A stretch of DNA of 64,000 nucleotides from Singulisphaera sp. GP187 (lineage in GTDB: Bacteria; Planctomycetota; Planctomycetia; Isosphaerales; Isosphaeraceae), in NCBI RefSeq assembly GCF_900129635.1, contig NZ_FSRB01000003.1:434001-498000 (forward strand), written 5' to 3'. The position numbers and the translations under genes are program-made. This document shows, in pieces, positions 26,727-35,948 of the stretch. Position 1 is the first letter of the stretch; every line of letters starts with the position of its first letter. Below the pieces are notes generated by a model that did no database searches, was not told the DNA's origin, and saw nothing but the letters and a program-made list of their open reading frames with translations.

Positions 26727-27194
26727 TCACCGCTCGCCTTCGGAGGAACGGCTGGCCGCCTCGAATTCGGCGAGATAGGCCAGGGTTCGCTCGAGCTGAT
26801 TCTTGAGATGGCGGACCCGAAGCATGCTCTTGATCCGACACAACAGTTCGACTTTGTTGACCGGTTTGGTCAGGAAGTCGTCGGTCCCCGCCTGAACGCC
26901 GCGTTCGAAGTCGGACGCTTCGTTGAGCGCGGTGACCATCAGGATCAGGAGATCCTTGGTGGCGGGATTCGCCCGCAGTTTCCGACAGACTTCGAAGCCG
27001 GAGAGTCGCGGCATCATGACGTCGAGCAGCAGGAGGTCGGGTTGGAACTCCGCGACCACGCGCAAGGTATCCTCACCGTCGAACGCGGTTCGAATTTCGC
27101 AGTCGACATCACTGAGGTAAGCCTCGAGCAACTCCACATTCTGGAGGTTGTCGTCGGCGATCACGATTTTCGGGGGACCTTTCGGCTGATCCAA
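26727..27194 (-). CDS. Single-domain response regulator
   Basis: A 155-residue CheY-like receiver: IVIADDNLQNVELLEAYL with the acidic pair, phospho-acceptor Asp in LLLLDVMMPRLSG, the switch Thr in MVTAL, and the Lys in FLTKPVNKVELLCRIKSML. A ~25-residue helical tail (NQLERTLAYLAEFEAA) follows instead of an output domain, so it acts by protein contact. No histidine kinase is adjacent. The gene is divergent from the sigma-factor gene. Confidence 0.92.
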   Translation of the reverse strand: MDQPKGPPKIVIADDNLQNVELLEAYLSDVDCEIRTAFDGEDTLRVVAEFQPDLLLLDVMMPRLSGFEVCRKLRANPATKDLLILMVTALNEASDFERGVQAGTDDFLTKPVNKVELLCRIKSMLRVRHLKNQLERTLAYLAEFEAASRSSEGER

Positions 27195-27524
27195 GGCAGG
27201 GTCTCCTGGGGAGAATCCGACCAGCTGCCCCGAAATCCCTCAAATCAAAAAGGGATGTGTCTTGCAGACTGAGCAGGACGGAAATCGAGTCGGAGTCGCG
27301 GCGGCGTTCTTTCCGCCTGATTTTAACCGGTGTCGCCCCTCGCCGAAACCGGAATTGTAAGCGAACTTCCCCTCAAAAGAGTGTGGATGATGGCGGAGAT
27401 CCGACGACTGTCGCTTGCCGACTCGCGGGAACGTGGTAAAATTGCCAGTAACGCGTTGCTCTCCTGAGAGAGTGGCTCTCTTTGGGACGCGACATGCGCC
27501 CTCTCCGTGCGAGGAGGCTCGTCC
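27195..27524. other. Divergent regulator/sigma intergenic region
   Basis: A 330-bp gap between the response-regulator and sigma-factor genes. No gene is supported. It holds the candidate sigma-gene promoter at 27415-27442. Confidence 0.5.
27415..27442 (+). promoter_or_regulatory. Candidate promoter of the sigma-factor gene
   Basis: ttgccg (27415-27420), a 16-base spacer, then taaaat (27437-27442). The -10 is one base from consensus. It is 83 bp before the start codon. Confidence 0.45.
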
Positions 27525-28103
27525 GTGCCCTTACGTGAGATCGACCGACAGTTGATTGATCGCTGCCTCCGGAAAGAACCCGGGGCGTGGAATGATTTCG
27601 TCGACCGGTACATGGGTCTCATTTACCACGTGATTCATCACGTGTCGCATGCTCGGAGCATCGTGCTTTCGCCGGCAGACATCGAGGATATTGCCGCCGA
27701 GATCTTCCTGGAGATCGTCGACGAAGATTATGCCGCGTTACGCCGCTTTAAAGGAGCGAGTTCGCTCCCGACGTACTTGACCGTGGTCGCGCGGCGGATT
27801 TGCGTCAAAGAAGTCATCAAGCGCCATCGCGAAGCCGAACTGGGCCACATCCAGGCCCATCGGTCGAGCGTTGACGAAGACGCTTCGGGCGAGGCCGAGG
27901 CGATCGCCACCGCGGAGGAGGTCGAGCGAATGCTCGAAACCCTTCCCGAGCGCGACGCCGAAGTCGTCCGGCTCTATCACTTGAAATATCTGAATTATCG
28001 TCAGATCGGCAAACAGCTCGGTATCCCCGAGAATTCCGTCGGTCCCATCCTGGCCAAGGCGCGCAAACGTCTGCGTCGGACGGCCGAGCAACGGACCGGT
28101 TGA
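27525..28103 (+). CDS. ECF-like RNA polymerase sigma factor
   Basis: A 192-residue sigma-70-family factor with region 2 (ADIEDIAAEIFLEIVDEDYAAL, then SSLPTYLTVVARRICV) and region 4 (LPERDAEVVRLYHLKYLNYRQIGKQLGI followed by a helix-turn-helix). Region 3 is absent, as in ECF factors. No anti-sigma gene follows; a terminator closes the unit. The GTG at 27525 is preferred over one six codons earlier because gaggagg lies seven bases before it. Target genes are not evident. Confidence 0.9.
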   Translation: MPLREIDRQLIDRCLRKEPGAWNDFVDRYMGLIYHVIHHVSHARSIVLSPADIEDIAAEIFLEIVDEDYAALRRFKGASSLPTYLTVVARRICVKEVIKRHREAELGHIQAHRSSVDEDASGEAEAIATAEEVERMLETLPERDAEVVRLYHLKYLNYRQIGKQLGIPENSVGPILAKARKRLRRTAEQRTG

Positions 28104-28123
28104 TCGCGAACTGAACAACAATG

Positions 28124-28177
28124 CGGGGAGCACGCGACCAGGCGTTCGTCCGGTTTCGCGTGCTCCCCGATTTTTTT
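28124..28177 (+). terminator. Rho-independent terminator of the sigma-factor gene
   Basis: 13-bp perfect stem (cggggagcacgcg / cgcgtgctccccg) with a 20-base loop and seven T's (28171-28177). Confidence 0.88.
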
Positions 28178-28201
28178 GCGCTGTTCACGCTGAAAAAACA
28201 A

Positions 28202-28278
28202 GCGGGGAGGGCAAGCGCCCTGTCTTTGAAAGCTCACGTTTGGAGCCAACAAAAAGACAGGGAGCGATCAGCTCCCCG
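28202..28278. repeat. Imperfect two-part hairpin
   Basis: cggggag (28203-28209) pairs with ctccccg (28272-28278), and ccctgtcttt (28218-28227) with aaagacaggg (28253-28262). This is an extended interrupted stem between the sigma gene and the convergent lipoprotein gene, and may act as its terminator on the minus strand. Confidence 0.55.
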
Positions 28279-28308
28279 GTCGGCTGTCGATTCAATTCAG
28301 GTCGCTGA

Positions 28309-29463
28309 TCAGCGTTCCATGCTCACGCTCGAGGCTCTCCACCGCGACGAGGCCTCCGGCTTGGCATAGCTCGGTTCCGGGGCGGTGGGCAGAGCAGGGC
28401 CGAGCAACTCGTCACTGAGCGAACCGCGGGTCGACGACAGAGCCACCGGGTCTCGCTCCGTCCGCATCGCTCCGTCGACGCCGAGCGGGACGGGTTCGCT
28501 CAAATGCACGCCTGCCGGCGGGGCGGGAAGTGTCTCACGAAGGGTGGTCGGTCCTTGTGCTTGCTGCTGGGGTGGGTGAGCGCCCGCGAACAGGGTAACC
28601 AGGTTGATCCGGTCGTAACCCTGCCTCGGGTCCTCCACAAAGAGGGCGGCGTACTTGTCCGCCGGGAACTCCTCGTTGATCTTGGTCGAACTTTGCGCGA
28701 ACGCGACTTCCAGGTTGAGACGATCGCGGACCCACTCGAGCTTCATCTTTTTCGGCAGGTAGACCGTCTCTTCAGGGTGGTTCCCATCAGGAACGCTGAG
28801 GTAATCCTCAATGATCGCTCGCGCGATCAGGGTCGAGTCGCCCGCGAAGAGCCGATGCTCCTTGATCCGGCGTGTCGACTCGGAGATGACGACGACCCGA
28901 GTGACTGTTTCGCCCCCCGCGCGGGTCGGGCTGAGGGTCAAAACGAGGGTGTCAGGGTCCTTCCCGCGGGTCACAGTACAGCCTGCGGCTTCATTCTCGG
29001 TGATGACGCGAAGCCCAAGCGCCTCGACAATCCATTCAGGCTGGAGCACGGCGGGAGAGAGAGGCGTCTTACCCGACTCGTCGTAGTCGCAGTAAAAGAT
29101 CGCCTTCTGATCGTTATCTTTGGTCCAGTACCAGAACTTCTCGTCGTTCGAACCGATATCGGCGACATCGCCGCCCGTCGACCTCACTTCGAGCCGGAAG
29201 TTGCGCGGACGCTCGAGGGCGAGATAGCCGTTGGCCGCCCCCATCGGGCGCCGCCCCTTGCTGACCGAGAGCGACGGCTTCGCCGAGATCTTCTCGATCC
29301 GTTCGGCGTTGCGGTTGTGCTCGGTGACGAGAGTCCGCGCCTCGAGTTGCGGCCTCGCAACGACGGGAGCCTGGCGCGCAAGGTTATCGACGCCCGCAGT
29401 CCGGCAGCCGGATTGGACGACGAGTAACAGCGCCGCGAAAGTGACAGGCCGAGCATACCTCAT
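28309..29463 (-). CDS. Outer-membrane lipoprotein with LolA/LolB-like middle
   Basis: A 384-residue protein with a lipoprotein signal (MRYARPVTFAALLLVVQSGC, Cys at 20). The central 200 residues suggest a LolA/LolB-type half-barrel (ANGYLALERPRNFRLEVRS, then EKFWYWTKDN and a long series of alternating strands); the last ~90 residues are Pro/Ala-rich and probably disordered. A role in lipid or lipoprotein handling is an inference from this shape. The gene lies 182 bp from the aminotransferase gene on the same strand. Confidence 0.75.
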   Translation of the reverse strand: MRYARPVTFAALLLVVQSGCRTAGVDNLARQAPVVARPQLEARTLVTEHNRNAERIEKISAKPSLSVSKGRRPMGAANGYLALERPRNFRLEVRSTGGDVADIGSNDEKFWYWTKDNDQKAIFYCDYDESGKTPLSPAVLQPEWIVEALGLRVITENEAAGCTVTRGKDPDTLVLTLSPTRAGGETVTRVVVISESTRRIKEHRLFAGDSTLIARAIIEDYLSVPDGNHPEETVYLPKKMKLEWVRDRLNLEVAFAQSSTKINEEFPADKYAALFVEDPRQGYDRINLVTLFAGAHPPQQQAQGPTTLRETLPAPPAGVHLSEPVPLGVDGAMRTERDPVALSSTRGSLSDELLGPALPTAPEPSYAKPEASSRWRASSVSMER

Positions 29464-29645
29464 ACAGAGTCCTTTCCGGTCGGATCGTCGACCGGCGACA
29501 AGGCAGTCTCTCGAGGGTGCAGCGCTTTGGGGAAGATAGGCCTTGCGACGGGAGGGGGAAGATTACTCCAATCCCCCTCACCGAACAAGCCGGATTCTCA
29601 GTCGCGAAATCGAACCTCTTCCAGGATCGACCACTCCCGACCTGC

Positions 29646-30842
29646 TCATTGACGAAGAAAGGCCTCGAGTGCGTCGAATCCACGTTCGAGCGTGGTCAAA
29701 TCCGTCGCAAACGACAGTCTCGCATAGCCCTCGGCTCCGAACGCCGAGCCCATCACCAGCGCGACGTGGGCGGAAGCGAGCGCCGTCAAACAAAATTCGG
29801 TGTCGTTGGTGATGAGCTTGCCTCCCAGTGTACGACCGAGGTGGGCCGAAATGTTCATGAAGGCGTAGAACGCCCCCCCGGGAGCAATACAAGTCACTTC
29901 AGGCAAGGCGGCAATCCGCTCGAGCACATACGCCCGGCGCTTGGTGAACTGAGACTTCATCGCGACGACCGAATCCTGCGGACCCGTGATCGCCTCGAGC
30001 GCGGCCCACTGGCTGACCGAGCAGGGGTTGCTCGTCTCCTGGCTCTGAATGTCCCCCATGAACTTCGCTACCGGCGTCGGGGCAAGCGCCCAGCCGATCC
30101 GCCAGCCGGTCATCGCGTAGGTCTTGCTGACCCCCGAGATCGTGATCGTCCGCTCGGCCAGACCCGGCCGGAGCGTCGCGAAGCAGGTTGCCTCGGCGTC
30201 GCCATAGAGGAGTTGTTCATAGATTTCGTCGGAGAGTACGCCCACCTGGTCCGATTGCAGCACCGCGTCCGCCAGCGCTTCGAGCTCGGCCCGGGTATAG
30301 ACCACCCCGGTCGGGTTCGACGGGCTGTTGATCATCAGGAGCTTGGTTCGCGGAGTGACGGCCGCCAGGAACTGCTCGGGGGTCAGCTTGAACTCATTGG
30401 CCTCGGTCGTCTGGAGCACGATGGGCGTGGCTCCAGTCAACTTGACCAGGTCGGCGTAGCTAACCCAGTAGGGGGCCGGGATGATCACCTCGTCGCCCGG
30501 ACCACAGACCGCCATCAAGGCATTGTGAATCGAGTGCTTGGCGCCGTTGGAGACGACGACTTGCACGTCCTGAGTCGGCAGGCCGCGGGTCTCCGAATAC
30601 AACTTGGCCAACGCCTGGCGAAGCTCGGGGATCCCCGACGGGGGCGTGTAGTGAGTCTGGCCCGACCGCATCGCCTTCAGGGCCGCCTCTTGAATGTTCT
30701 CCGGCGTTTTGAAATCGGGCTCGCCCAGCGCGAAGTCGAAAACCTCGACCCCCTCGGCCTTCAATCGCTTCGCCGCTCCGGCCATCGCCAGCGTTGCCGA
30801 GGGGGCAATCGCACTCACCCGTTCGGCCAGTGTCAGAGACAT
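29646..30842 (-). CDS. PLP-dependent class I aminotransferase (aspartate aminotransferase-like)
   Basis: A 398-residue fold-type I aminotransferase. Seen: ALGEPDFKTPENI near the N-terminus, the substrate/PLP loop THYTPPSGIPELRQAL, NSPSNPTGVVYTRAEL with the PLP-ring Asn, the PLP-phosphate Tyr region LSDEIYEQLLY, the Schiff-base Lys in SGVSKTYAMTGWRIGW, and the C-terminal Arg in YARLSFA. It most resembles the prokaryotic Ib aspartate aminotransferases. The ATG at 30842 is chosen because caggag lies ten bases before it; the upstream ATG at 30866 lacks a site. Confidence 0.92.
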   Translation of the reverse strand: MSLTLAERVSAIAPSATLAMAGAAKRLKAEGVEVFDFALGEPDFKTPENIQEAALKAMRSGQTHYTPPSGIPELRQALAKLYSETRGLPTQDVQVVVSNGAKHSIHNALMAVCGPGDEVIIPAPYWVSYADLVKLTGATPIVLQTTEANEFKLTPEQFLAAVTPRTKLLMINSPSNPTGVVYTRAELEALADAVLQSDQVGVLSDEIYEQLLYGDAEATCFATLRPGLAERTITISGVSKTYAMTGWRIGWALAPTPVAKFMGDIQSQETSNPCSVSQWAALEAITGPQDSVVAMKSQFTKRRAYVLERIAALPEVTCIAPGGAFYAFMNISAHLGRTLGGKLITNDTEFCLTALASAHVALVMGSAFGAEGYARLSFATDLTTLERGFDALEAFLRQ

Positions 30843-31479
30843 CGCGCCAGTACTCCTGAAAATCAATGCGGATAGGTGCCTGTTGAAACGCGCGGGGGAC
30901 CAGAGCTCATCGCCTCGACTGTTCCCGCCGGCAAGGAGAGGTCGGTCACCGCTCTCTCCTCGATCAATCCTGCTTCCACCCTATCACGGAATCGAAGCGT
31001 CGTCACGCCCTGACTCGAGCGCCTCAACCGATGCGCCAGACACGAAAAACCGCGGATGGGTTCCCGCCATCTTCAGACCATATCTTTACGCCTAAACCCT
31101 GCAGTCGACAAACTCCGATTAACCAGCAAACTTCACCCTAGATCCGCTATTTCTTTTGCCCGCCAAGAATTCGGAATGATAAGATGAGGTAGACCGGTAA
31201 GCGATTCGTTTTGAGCGGGATGTTTCTTGAGAAATCAGGAAGGATACCCTCGGGAATGATCGGTATCGCGGTCGATCATCTTCGGTGCGATTAATTTGGG
31301 CGACAATGTCCCGAATTGTTGCGAGCCGGTGAGTTGGTTTGCTCGTCGACCAGAGGAAATCGGGTGTTTTCGCTCGGAAGGGACGGACCGAGTGGGAACG
31401 TTGACTGGGTGGCGTTCTTGTCTAGGGCGCTTCGTCCTCGGCACCAATGGCTTGGCAATCATTGGGGGTGGGGGAGATC
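30843..31479. other. Divergent 637-bp intergenic region
   Basis: Holds no gene that I can support. It separates the divergent aminotransferase and ketosynthase genes. An inverted repeat, atgatcg (31256-31262) / cgatcat (31273-31279), is a possible operator about 200 bp before the ketosynthase start. Confidence 0.5.
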
Positions 31480-32760
31480 ATGCACCGCGTGGTGGTCACT
31501 GGCATCGGGATTGTGTCACCCAACGGGATCGGTCGTCGCGAGTTCAGCGAGGCGATCGTCGAGGGGCGATCGGGCGTAAGCTTCATTGAAAGTTTCGACA
31601 CGACCGGGCTGGCGATTAAGATTGCCGGCGAAGTCAAGAACTTCGATGTCATGCCGTTTCTCGGCGAGCACAAGAAGAGCGCCAAGCTCATGAGCCGCGC
31701 GGTCCGCTTTGCGGTGGGCGCGGCCGGACTGGCCGTGACCGATTCCGGCCTGGACGTGAAAACGCTCGACCCCTCCCGGTTCGGGGTTTGCATGGGGACC
31801 GGGATCACTCCCATGGACGTGGGCGAGTTGGTCGAACCGATCGCGCGTTCGATCCGCCCCGACGGCTCGTTTGACATGGGGAAATTCGCCCAGGCGCGGG
31901 CGGAGTCGATGTTCCCGCTCTGGCTCCTCCAGCATTTGCCGAACATGGCGGCGTCGCACATCTCGATCCTCCACCACGCGATGGGGCCGAACAACACGAT
32001 CGTCACGGCCTGCGCTGCGGGCACCCAGGCCGTCGGCGAGGCGTTCCGCTTGATCGCGCGGGGCGATGCCGACGTCATTCTCGCCGGCGGCTGCGACAGT
32101 CGGCTCGACCCGCAATTGCTGGTCGCCTATAACGCGATGAAGACGGTCAGCGCCTCGGTACGTTCGCCGGCGGAGGTTTCGCGGCCGTTCGACGGTGAGC
32201 GCGATGGCTTCGTCCTCGGCGAAGGGGCGGCCGTGCTGATGCTCGAGAGCCTGACCCGGGCCAAGCGGCGGCGGGCGACCATCTACGCGGAGATCAAGGG
32301 TTACGGCTCATCGTTCGACGCCTATGGAATCACCCGCCCCGAGCCGGAGGGGAAGGGGGCGGCCATCGCCATGACGGCCGCACTCCGCGAGGCGCGGGTC
32401 GACCACTCCGCCATCGACTACATCAACGCCCACGGCACGAGCACGCGGCTCAACGACCTGTCGGAGACCGTGGCCGTCAAGCGCGTCTTCGGCCATCGCG
32501 CGGGCTCGATCCCGATGAGTTCCCAGAAGTCGATGGTGGGCCACTTGATCGGTGCCTCAGGCGCACTCGAGGCCGCCGCGACGGCCATGTCACTCCAACG
32601 CGGGGTCGTTCCGCCCACGATCAACCAGGCGACCCCCGACCCGGATTGCGACCTCGACTACGTGCCCAACACCGCGCGGGAGATGCCGCTCCGACTGGCG
32701 ATCTCCAACAGTTTCGGGTTCGGTGGCCAGAACGCATCGCTCGTGATGTCACACTTCTAA
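31480..32760 (+). CDS. Beta-ketoacyl-ACP synthase II-like condensing enzyme
   Basis: A 426-residue KAS enzyme of FabF type. It has the full Cys-His-His triad: TACAAGTQAVGEA (Cys), NAHGTSTRLND (first His) and KSMVGHLIGASGALE (Lys and second His), and ends with SNSFGFGGQNASLV. It stands alone, away from the fatty-acid operon that has its own fabF at 62392. It may therefore serve a special lipid or polyketide pathway or be a paralogue of the main enzyme. The ATG at 31480 follows ggggag closely. Confidence 0.92.
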   Translation: MHRVVVTGIGIVSPNGIGRREFSEAIVEGRSGVSFIESFDTTGLAIKIAGEVKNFDVMPFLGEHKKSAKLMSRAVRFAVGAAGLAVTDSGLDVKTLDPSRFGVCMGTGITPMDVGELVEPIARSIRPDGSFDMGKFAQARAESMFPLWLLQHLPNMAASHISILHHAMGPNNTIVTACAAGTQAVGEAFRLIARGDADVILAGGCDSRLDPQLLVAYNAMKTVSASVRSPAEVSRPFDGERDGFVLGEGAAVLMLESLTRAKRRRATIYAEIKGYGSSFDAYGITRPEPEGKGAAIAMTAALREARVDHSAIDYINAHGTSTRLNDLSETVAVKRVFGHRAGSIPMSSQKSMVGHLIGASGALEAAATAMSLQRGVVPPTINQATPDPDCDLDYVPNTAREMPLRLAISNSFGFGGQNASLVMSHF

Positions 32761-32993
32761 AGCCGGTGTGAGAAGGCGTCTCGTGAGATCGTCTTCTCAC
32801 ACACCCCCAAATCCCAAACCCGGCAAGCGCTTCGGAGCGTTCGGCCCCTGTTCCGCCTATCCATCGACATTCCAACTATCTTGCGCATCTCAACGTTTCG
32901 CGACAATCGCGATGACGGATTGTCGATGATCGGCTAACATGCCGCCCGTTGTCGCTCACCCCCCCGAATCTCTTAGGAGCGCGTCCTCCCCTC

Positions 32994-35933
32994 ATGCGCT
33001 TCCGATGGCTCTGGACTGCTGGCTTGCTCCTCGGACTGCTCCCAAGGCTTGACCACCCCGTCGCCGCGGGTGAGGTTCCGGTCCGTGCTTCGACGCAACG
33101 CGCTCGACTGGCGATTCCGGCCGGCTTGCCACGCTATGAGATCGAAGCGCGGCTGGATATCGACCGAAGGCTGGTGACCGCTCGTGAGCGGGTTCGCTTC
33201 ACCAACCGAAGCGCCGTGGCCACCCGCGAACTGGTCTTTCACGTCTACCCTCGCTACCGGATGAAGGAGGAGGACCGGCCGGCGCTCTCCAAAACGCTGG
33301 AAGTGCTCCGGCTCAGTCCCGAAGAGTCGATGGACGCCGACGGACGGCGGATGAACGTCGGCCGGGTCCGGGTGGATGGCCAGTCGGCCCCGTTCGCATT
33401 CGACCCGGAAGTCGATACGGTCATGATTGTCCCGTTGGCGAAGCCGGTTGAGCCGGGGCTGGGGGTCGTCGCCGAGATCGAGTTCAACGTCGAGCTCCCC
33501 GATATCTGGGGCCGGTGGGGACACCATCACGGCCTCACCTACCTCTTGAACTGGTACCCGGTCCTCGCGCACCACGACGACCGTGGCTGGGAGCGAACAC
33601 CTTACGTCCCGTGGCACCAGCCCTGGCACCAGGAGGCTGGCCACTACACCGTCCGGTTCGACACCCCCGAGGGCCAGGTGATCGCCTCCTCGGGCCGGAT
33701 CAGCGAACGCAAACCAGGTGCGCCCGGCCGGCAAGTCTCCACGATCGTGGCCAGCCCGGCGCGTGACTTCGCCCTGGTCTGCTCCGATCGGTTCGAGGTC
33801 CGCGAGCAACAGGTCGGCCCGACGCTCCTACGGGTCGTCTCATTGCCCGAGCACAAGGCCAACGCCGAGAAAGTCCTCGAATACGCGGCCGAGGTCCTCC
33901 CACTTTACGAGCGCTGGTTCGGCCCCTACTTCGATGACGAATTCGAGATCGCCCCCTCGTTTTTCGGCTGGAACGGCAACGAGTGCTCGGGCCTGGTGCT
34001 GCTCGACGACCGCGTCATGCGGGTCCCCTCCTCGGGGGAACGGTACATCGACCACCTCGTGACCCACGAAACGTGCCACCAGTGGTTCTGGAACGTCGTC
34101 GGCACCGACGGATATGCCGAAACGTTCATGGACGAAGGCCTGGTCAACGCATTCACGGCGATCCGCCTCGACGAGAAGTATGGCCGGAACGCCCCCTTGA
34201 TCCACTGGGGGAAAGGCCTGACCTGGCTCCCCACGATCGGCCGAGAAGACCTGCGGCTCTCCGGCTACTACGGCTGGCGCGCCCGGGGCAACAACGGGCC
34301 GGTGATCCAGGACATCAAGTCGATGGGCAACCTGAACGCCTTGTTCAGCCTGGCCTACGACCGTGGCGGCAAGGTGATCGAGATGATCAAGAACCGGCTC
34401 GGCACCGAGCGGTTCTTCGCCTTCTTCCGGAAGATTTACCACGAGTACGCGTTCGAGACGTTCCACTACGCCGACCTGAAGCGCGAGCTGACGGCATTCG
34501 ACCCCAGCTTCGACTGGAATGGCTTCCTCGACGGTTGGCTCGTTGAGCATAAGGACACGGATTGGGCCGTCGAGCACGTCAAGGACACCCCCGCAACCGA
34601 CAATTCCGGCCAGCGCTCCCTGACGGTCGAGCTCAAGCAGACCGGGGAGATGATCGAGCCGACGGTCGTGCTCTGCCGCTGCGGCCCCGACGAGATTCGG
34701 GTGCCGATCTGGCCCGACCGCGGGAGCTACGACATCCCAGGCGGCCACGTCGCCCACGCTCCCAAGGAGGACCGCTGGGTCGTGACGGTCCAGGCTCCCT
34801 CCTCACCGTCGCAGGTGATCGTGGATCCCGACCACGCGCTGCTCGACGCGGTCCCGGACAACAACCGCTGGAAGCCGGAGATCGCCTGGCGGTTCACCCC
34901 GTTCATGACGCCGCTCGACGAATCGTCCCAGTTTCAATCCTATGACCGGACCTCGATCGTCGCCGGGCCGTTCATCGACCAGTACGCCCGCGGCGGTTTC
35001 AAAATCGGCGCCCAGCGCGTGAATCGCTGGCAGGCGACCGTCTGGGCAGGGGCCGAGCCCGCGCTCCGCGAAGCGATCTTCGGCGGCCAGTTCGCCTTGA
35101 TGCAGTTCCCCTGGCCCCACTGGTCGCTGGGCGTCTTCTACGAGGAAGGGCTCTACAACTTCTACAACGACAAGCGGCACTCGGGCGGCCGTGCCTTCTT
35201 GCGGTACCGGTTCCTGGAGACGTCCAGCTTCCTGATCGACGACCAAGGGTTTGCGGAGCTCTACTTCGGCACCGGCAACGAGTTCTGGCAAGGAGACGAC
35301 GGCCGGCCGGTCAACGGCAATCTCAACGCCGTGGGGGGCCGCTACCGCCTGAGTACGCTCTTCCCCTACTGGGATCCGGTCCAGGGCTTCGAGATCGACG
35401 CCACGGCCGAGTACGGCGACCGCTCGTTCGGCTCGGCGGCAACCTACGTGCGGATCGCCGGCGAAGTCGGGATCGTCCGCCCAATCCCAACCTGGTCGGG
35501 CGAGCCCTCCAAGAGTCGAATCGCCGTCCGCCTCTACGGCGGCTACGGCGGTCCCGACACCGTCCCCTTGTTCCGCCTCGGCGGCGGCCGTCGCCTCCGC
35601 GCACTCGACCTGAGCCAGGACGTCGGCAGCTCCGTCTGGCTCTCCACCTTCGAGTGGCGATTCCCGATCTGGCGCGACATCGACCAGGACCTTGCGGACC
35701 ACATCCTCAGCGTCCGCAACCTGCTGGGAGCGGTCTTCTACGACGTCGGCCAGTCGTACCTCCGCGGTGAGTGGAACCCCGTCGTCCACGGCGTCGGCGT
35801 CGGCATCCGGGTCGACACCATCCTCTTCGCCTTCCTCGAACGCGCCAGTCTCCGTGTCGACATCGCCCAACCCGTCGGAGTCGGCACCGGCCACGGCCCC
35901 GTGATCTGGTTTGGGCTGAATCAGGTCTTTTGA
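32994..35933 (+). CDS. M1-family metallopeptidase fused to an Omp85-like beta-barrel
   Basis: A 979-residue exported protein. After a signal peptide (MRFRWLWTAGLLLGLLP..., about residues 1-27) comes an M1 aminopeptidase-type domain: zinc site HETCH (358-362), then 18 residues and the third ligand in MDEGLVNAF (Glu381). The GAMEN exopeptidase motif is replaced by GNECSG, so true aminopeptidase activity is uncertain. From about residue 640 the sequence becomes aromatic, alternating strands with FRLGGGRRLRALDL, STFEWRFPIWR and a terminal FGLNQVF with Phe last, as in Omp85/surface-antigen barrels. This implies an outer-membrane-tethered protease. The ATG at 32994 is preceded by aggag at a longer than usual 15 bases. 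The stop is 16 bp from that of the convergent next gene. Confidence 0.85.
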   Translation: MRFRWLWTAGLLLGLLPRLDHPVAAGEVPVRASTQRARLAIPAGLPRYEIEARLDIDRRLVTARERVRFTNRSAVATRELVFHVYPRYRMKEEDRPALSKTLEVLRLSPEESMDADGRRMNVGRVRVDGQSAPFAFDPEVDTVMIVPLAKPVEPGLGVVAEIEFNVELPDIWGRWGHHHGLTYLLNWYPVLAHHDDRGWERTPYVPWHQPWHQEAGHYTVRFDTPEGQVIASSGRISERKPGAPGRQVSTIVASPARDFALVCSDRFEVREQQVGPTLLRVVSLPEHKANAEKVLEYAAEVLPLYERWFGPYFDDEFEIAPSFFGWNGNECSGLVLLDDRVMRVPSSGERYIDHLVTHETCHQWFWNVVGTDGYAETFMDEGLVNAFTAIRLDEKYGRNAPLIHWGKGLTWLPTIGREDLRLSGYYGWRARGNNGPVIQDIKSMGNLNALFSLAYDRGGKVIEMIKNRLGTERFFAFFRKIYHEYAFETFHYADLKRELTAFDPSFDWNGFLDGWLVEHKDTDWAVEHVKDTPATDNSGQRSLTVELKQTGEMIEPTVVLCRCGPDEIRVPIWPDRGSYDIPGGHVAHAPKEDRWVVTVQAPSSPSQVIVDPDHALLDAVPDNNRWKPEIAWRFTPFMTPLDESSQFQSYDRTSIVAGPFIDQYARGGFKIGAQRVNRWQATVWAGAEPALREAIFGGQFALMQFPWPHWSLGVFYEEGLYNFYNDKRHSGGRAFLRYRFLETSSFLIDDQGFAELYFGTGNEFWQGDDGRPVNGNLNAVGGRYRLSTLFPYWDPVQGFEIDATAEYGDRSFGSAATYVRIAGEVGIVRPIPTWSGEPSKSRIAVRLYGGYGGPDTVPLFRLGGGRRLRALDLSQDVGSSVWLSTFEWRFPIWRDIDQDLADHILSVRNLLGAVFYDVGQSYLRGEWNPVVHGVGVGIRVDTILFAFLERASLRVDIAQPVGVGTGHGPVIWFGLNQVF

Positions 35934-35948
35934 TCTTCCGCCACCCTG

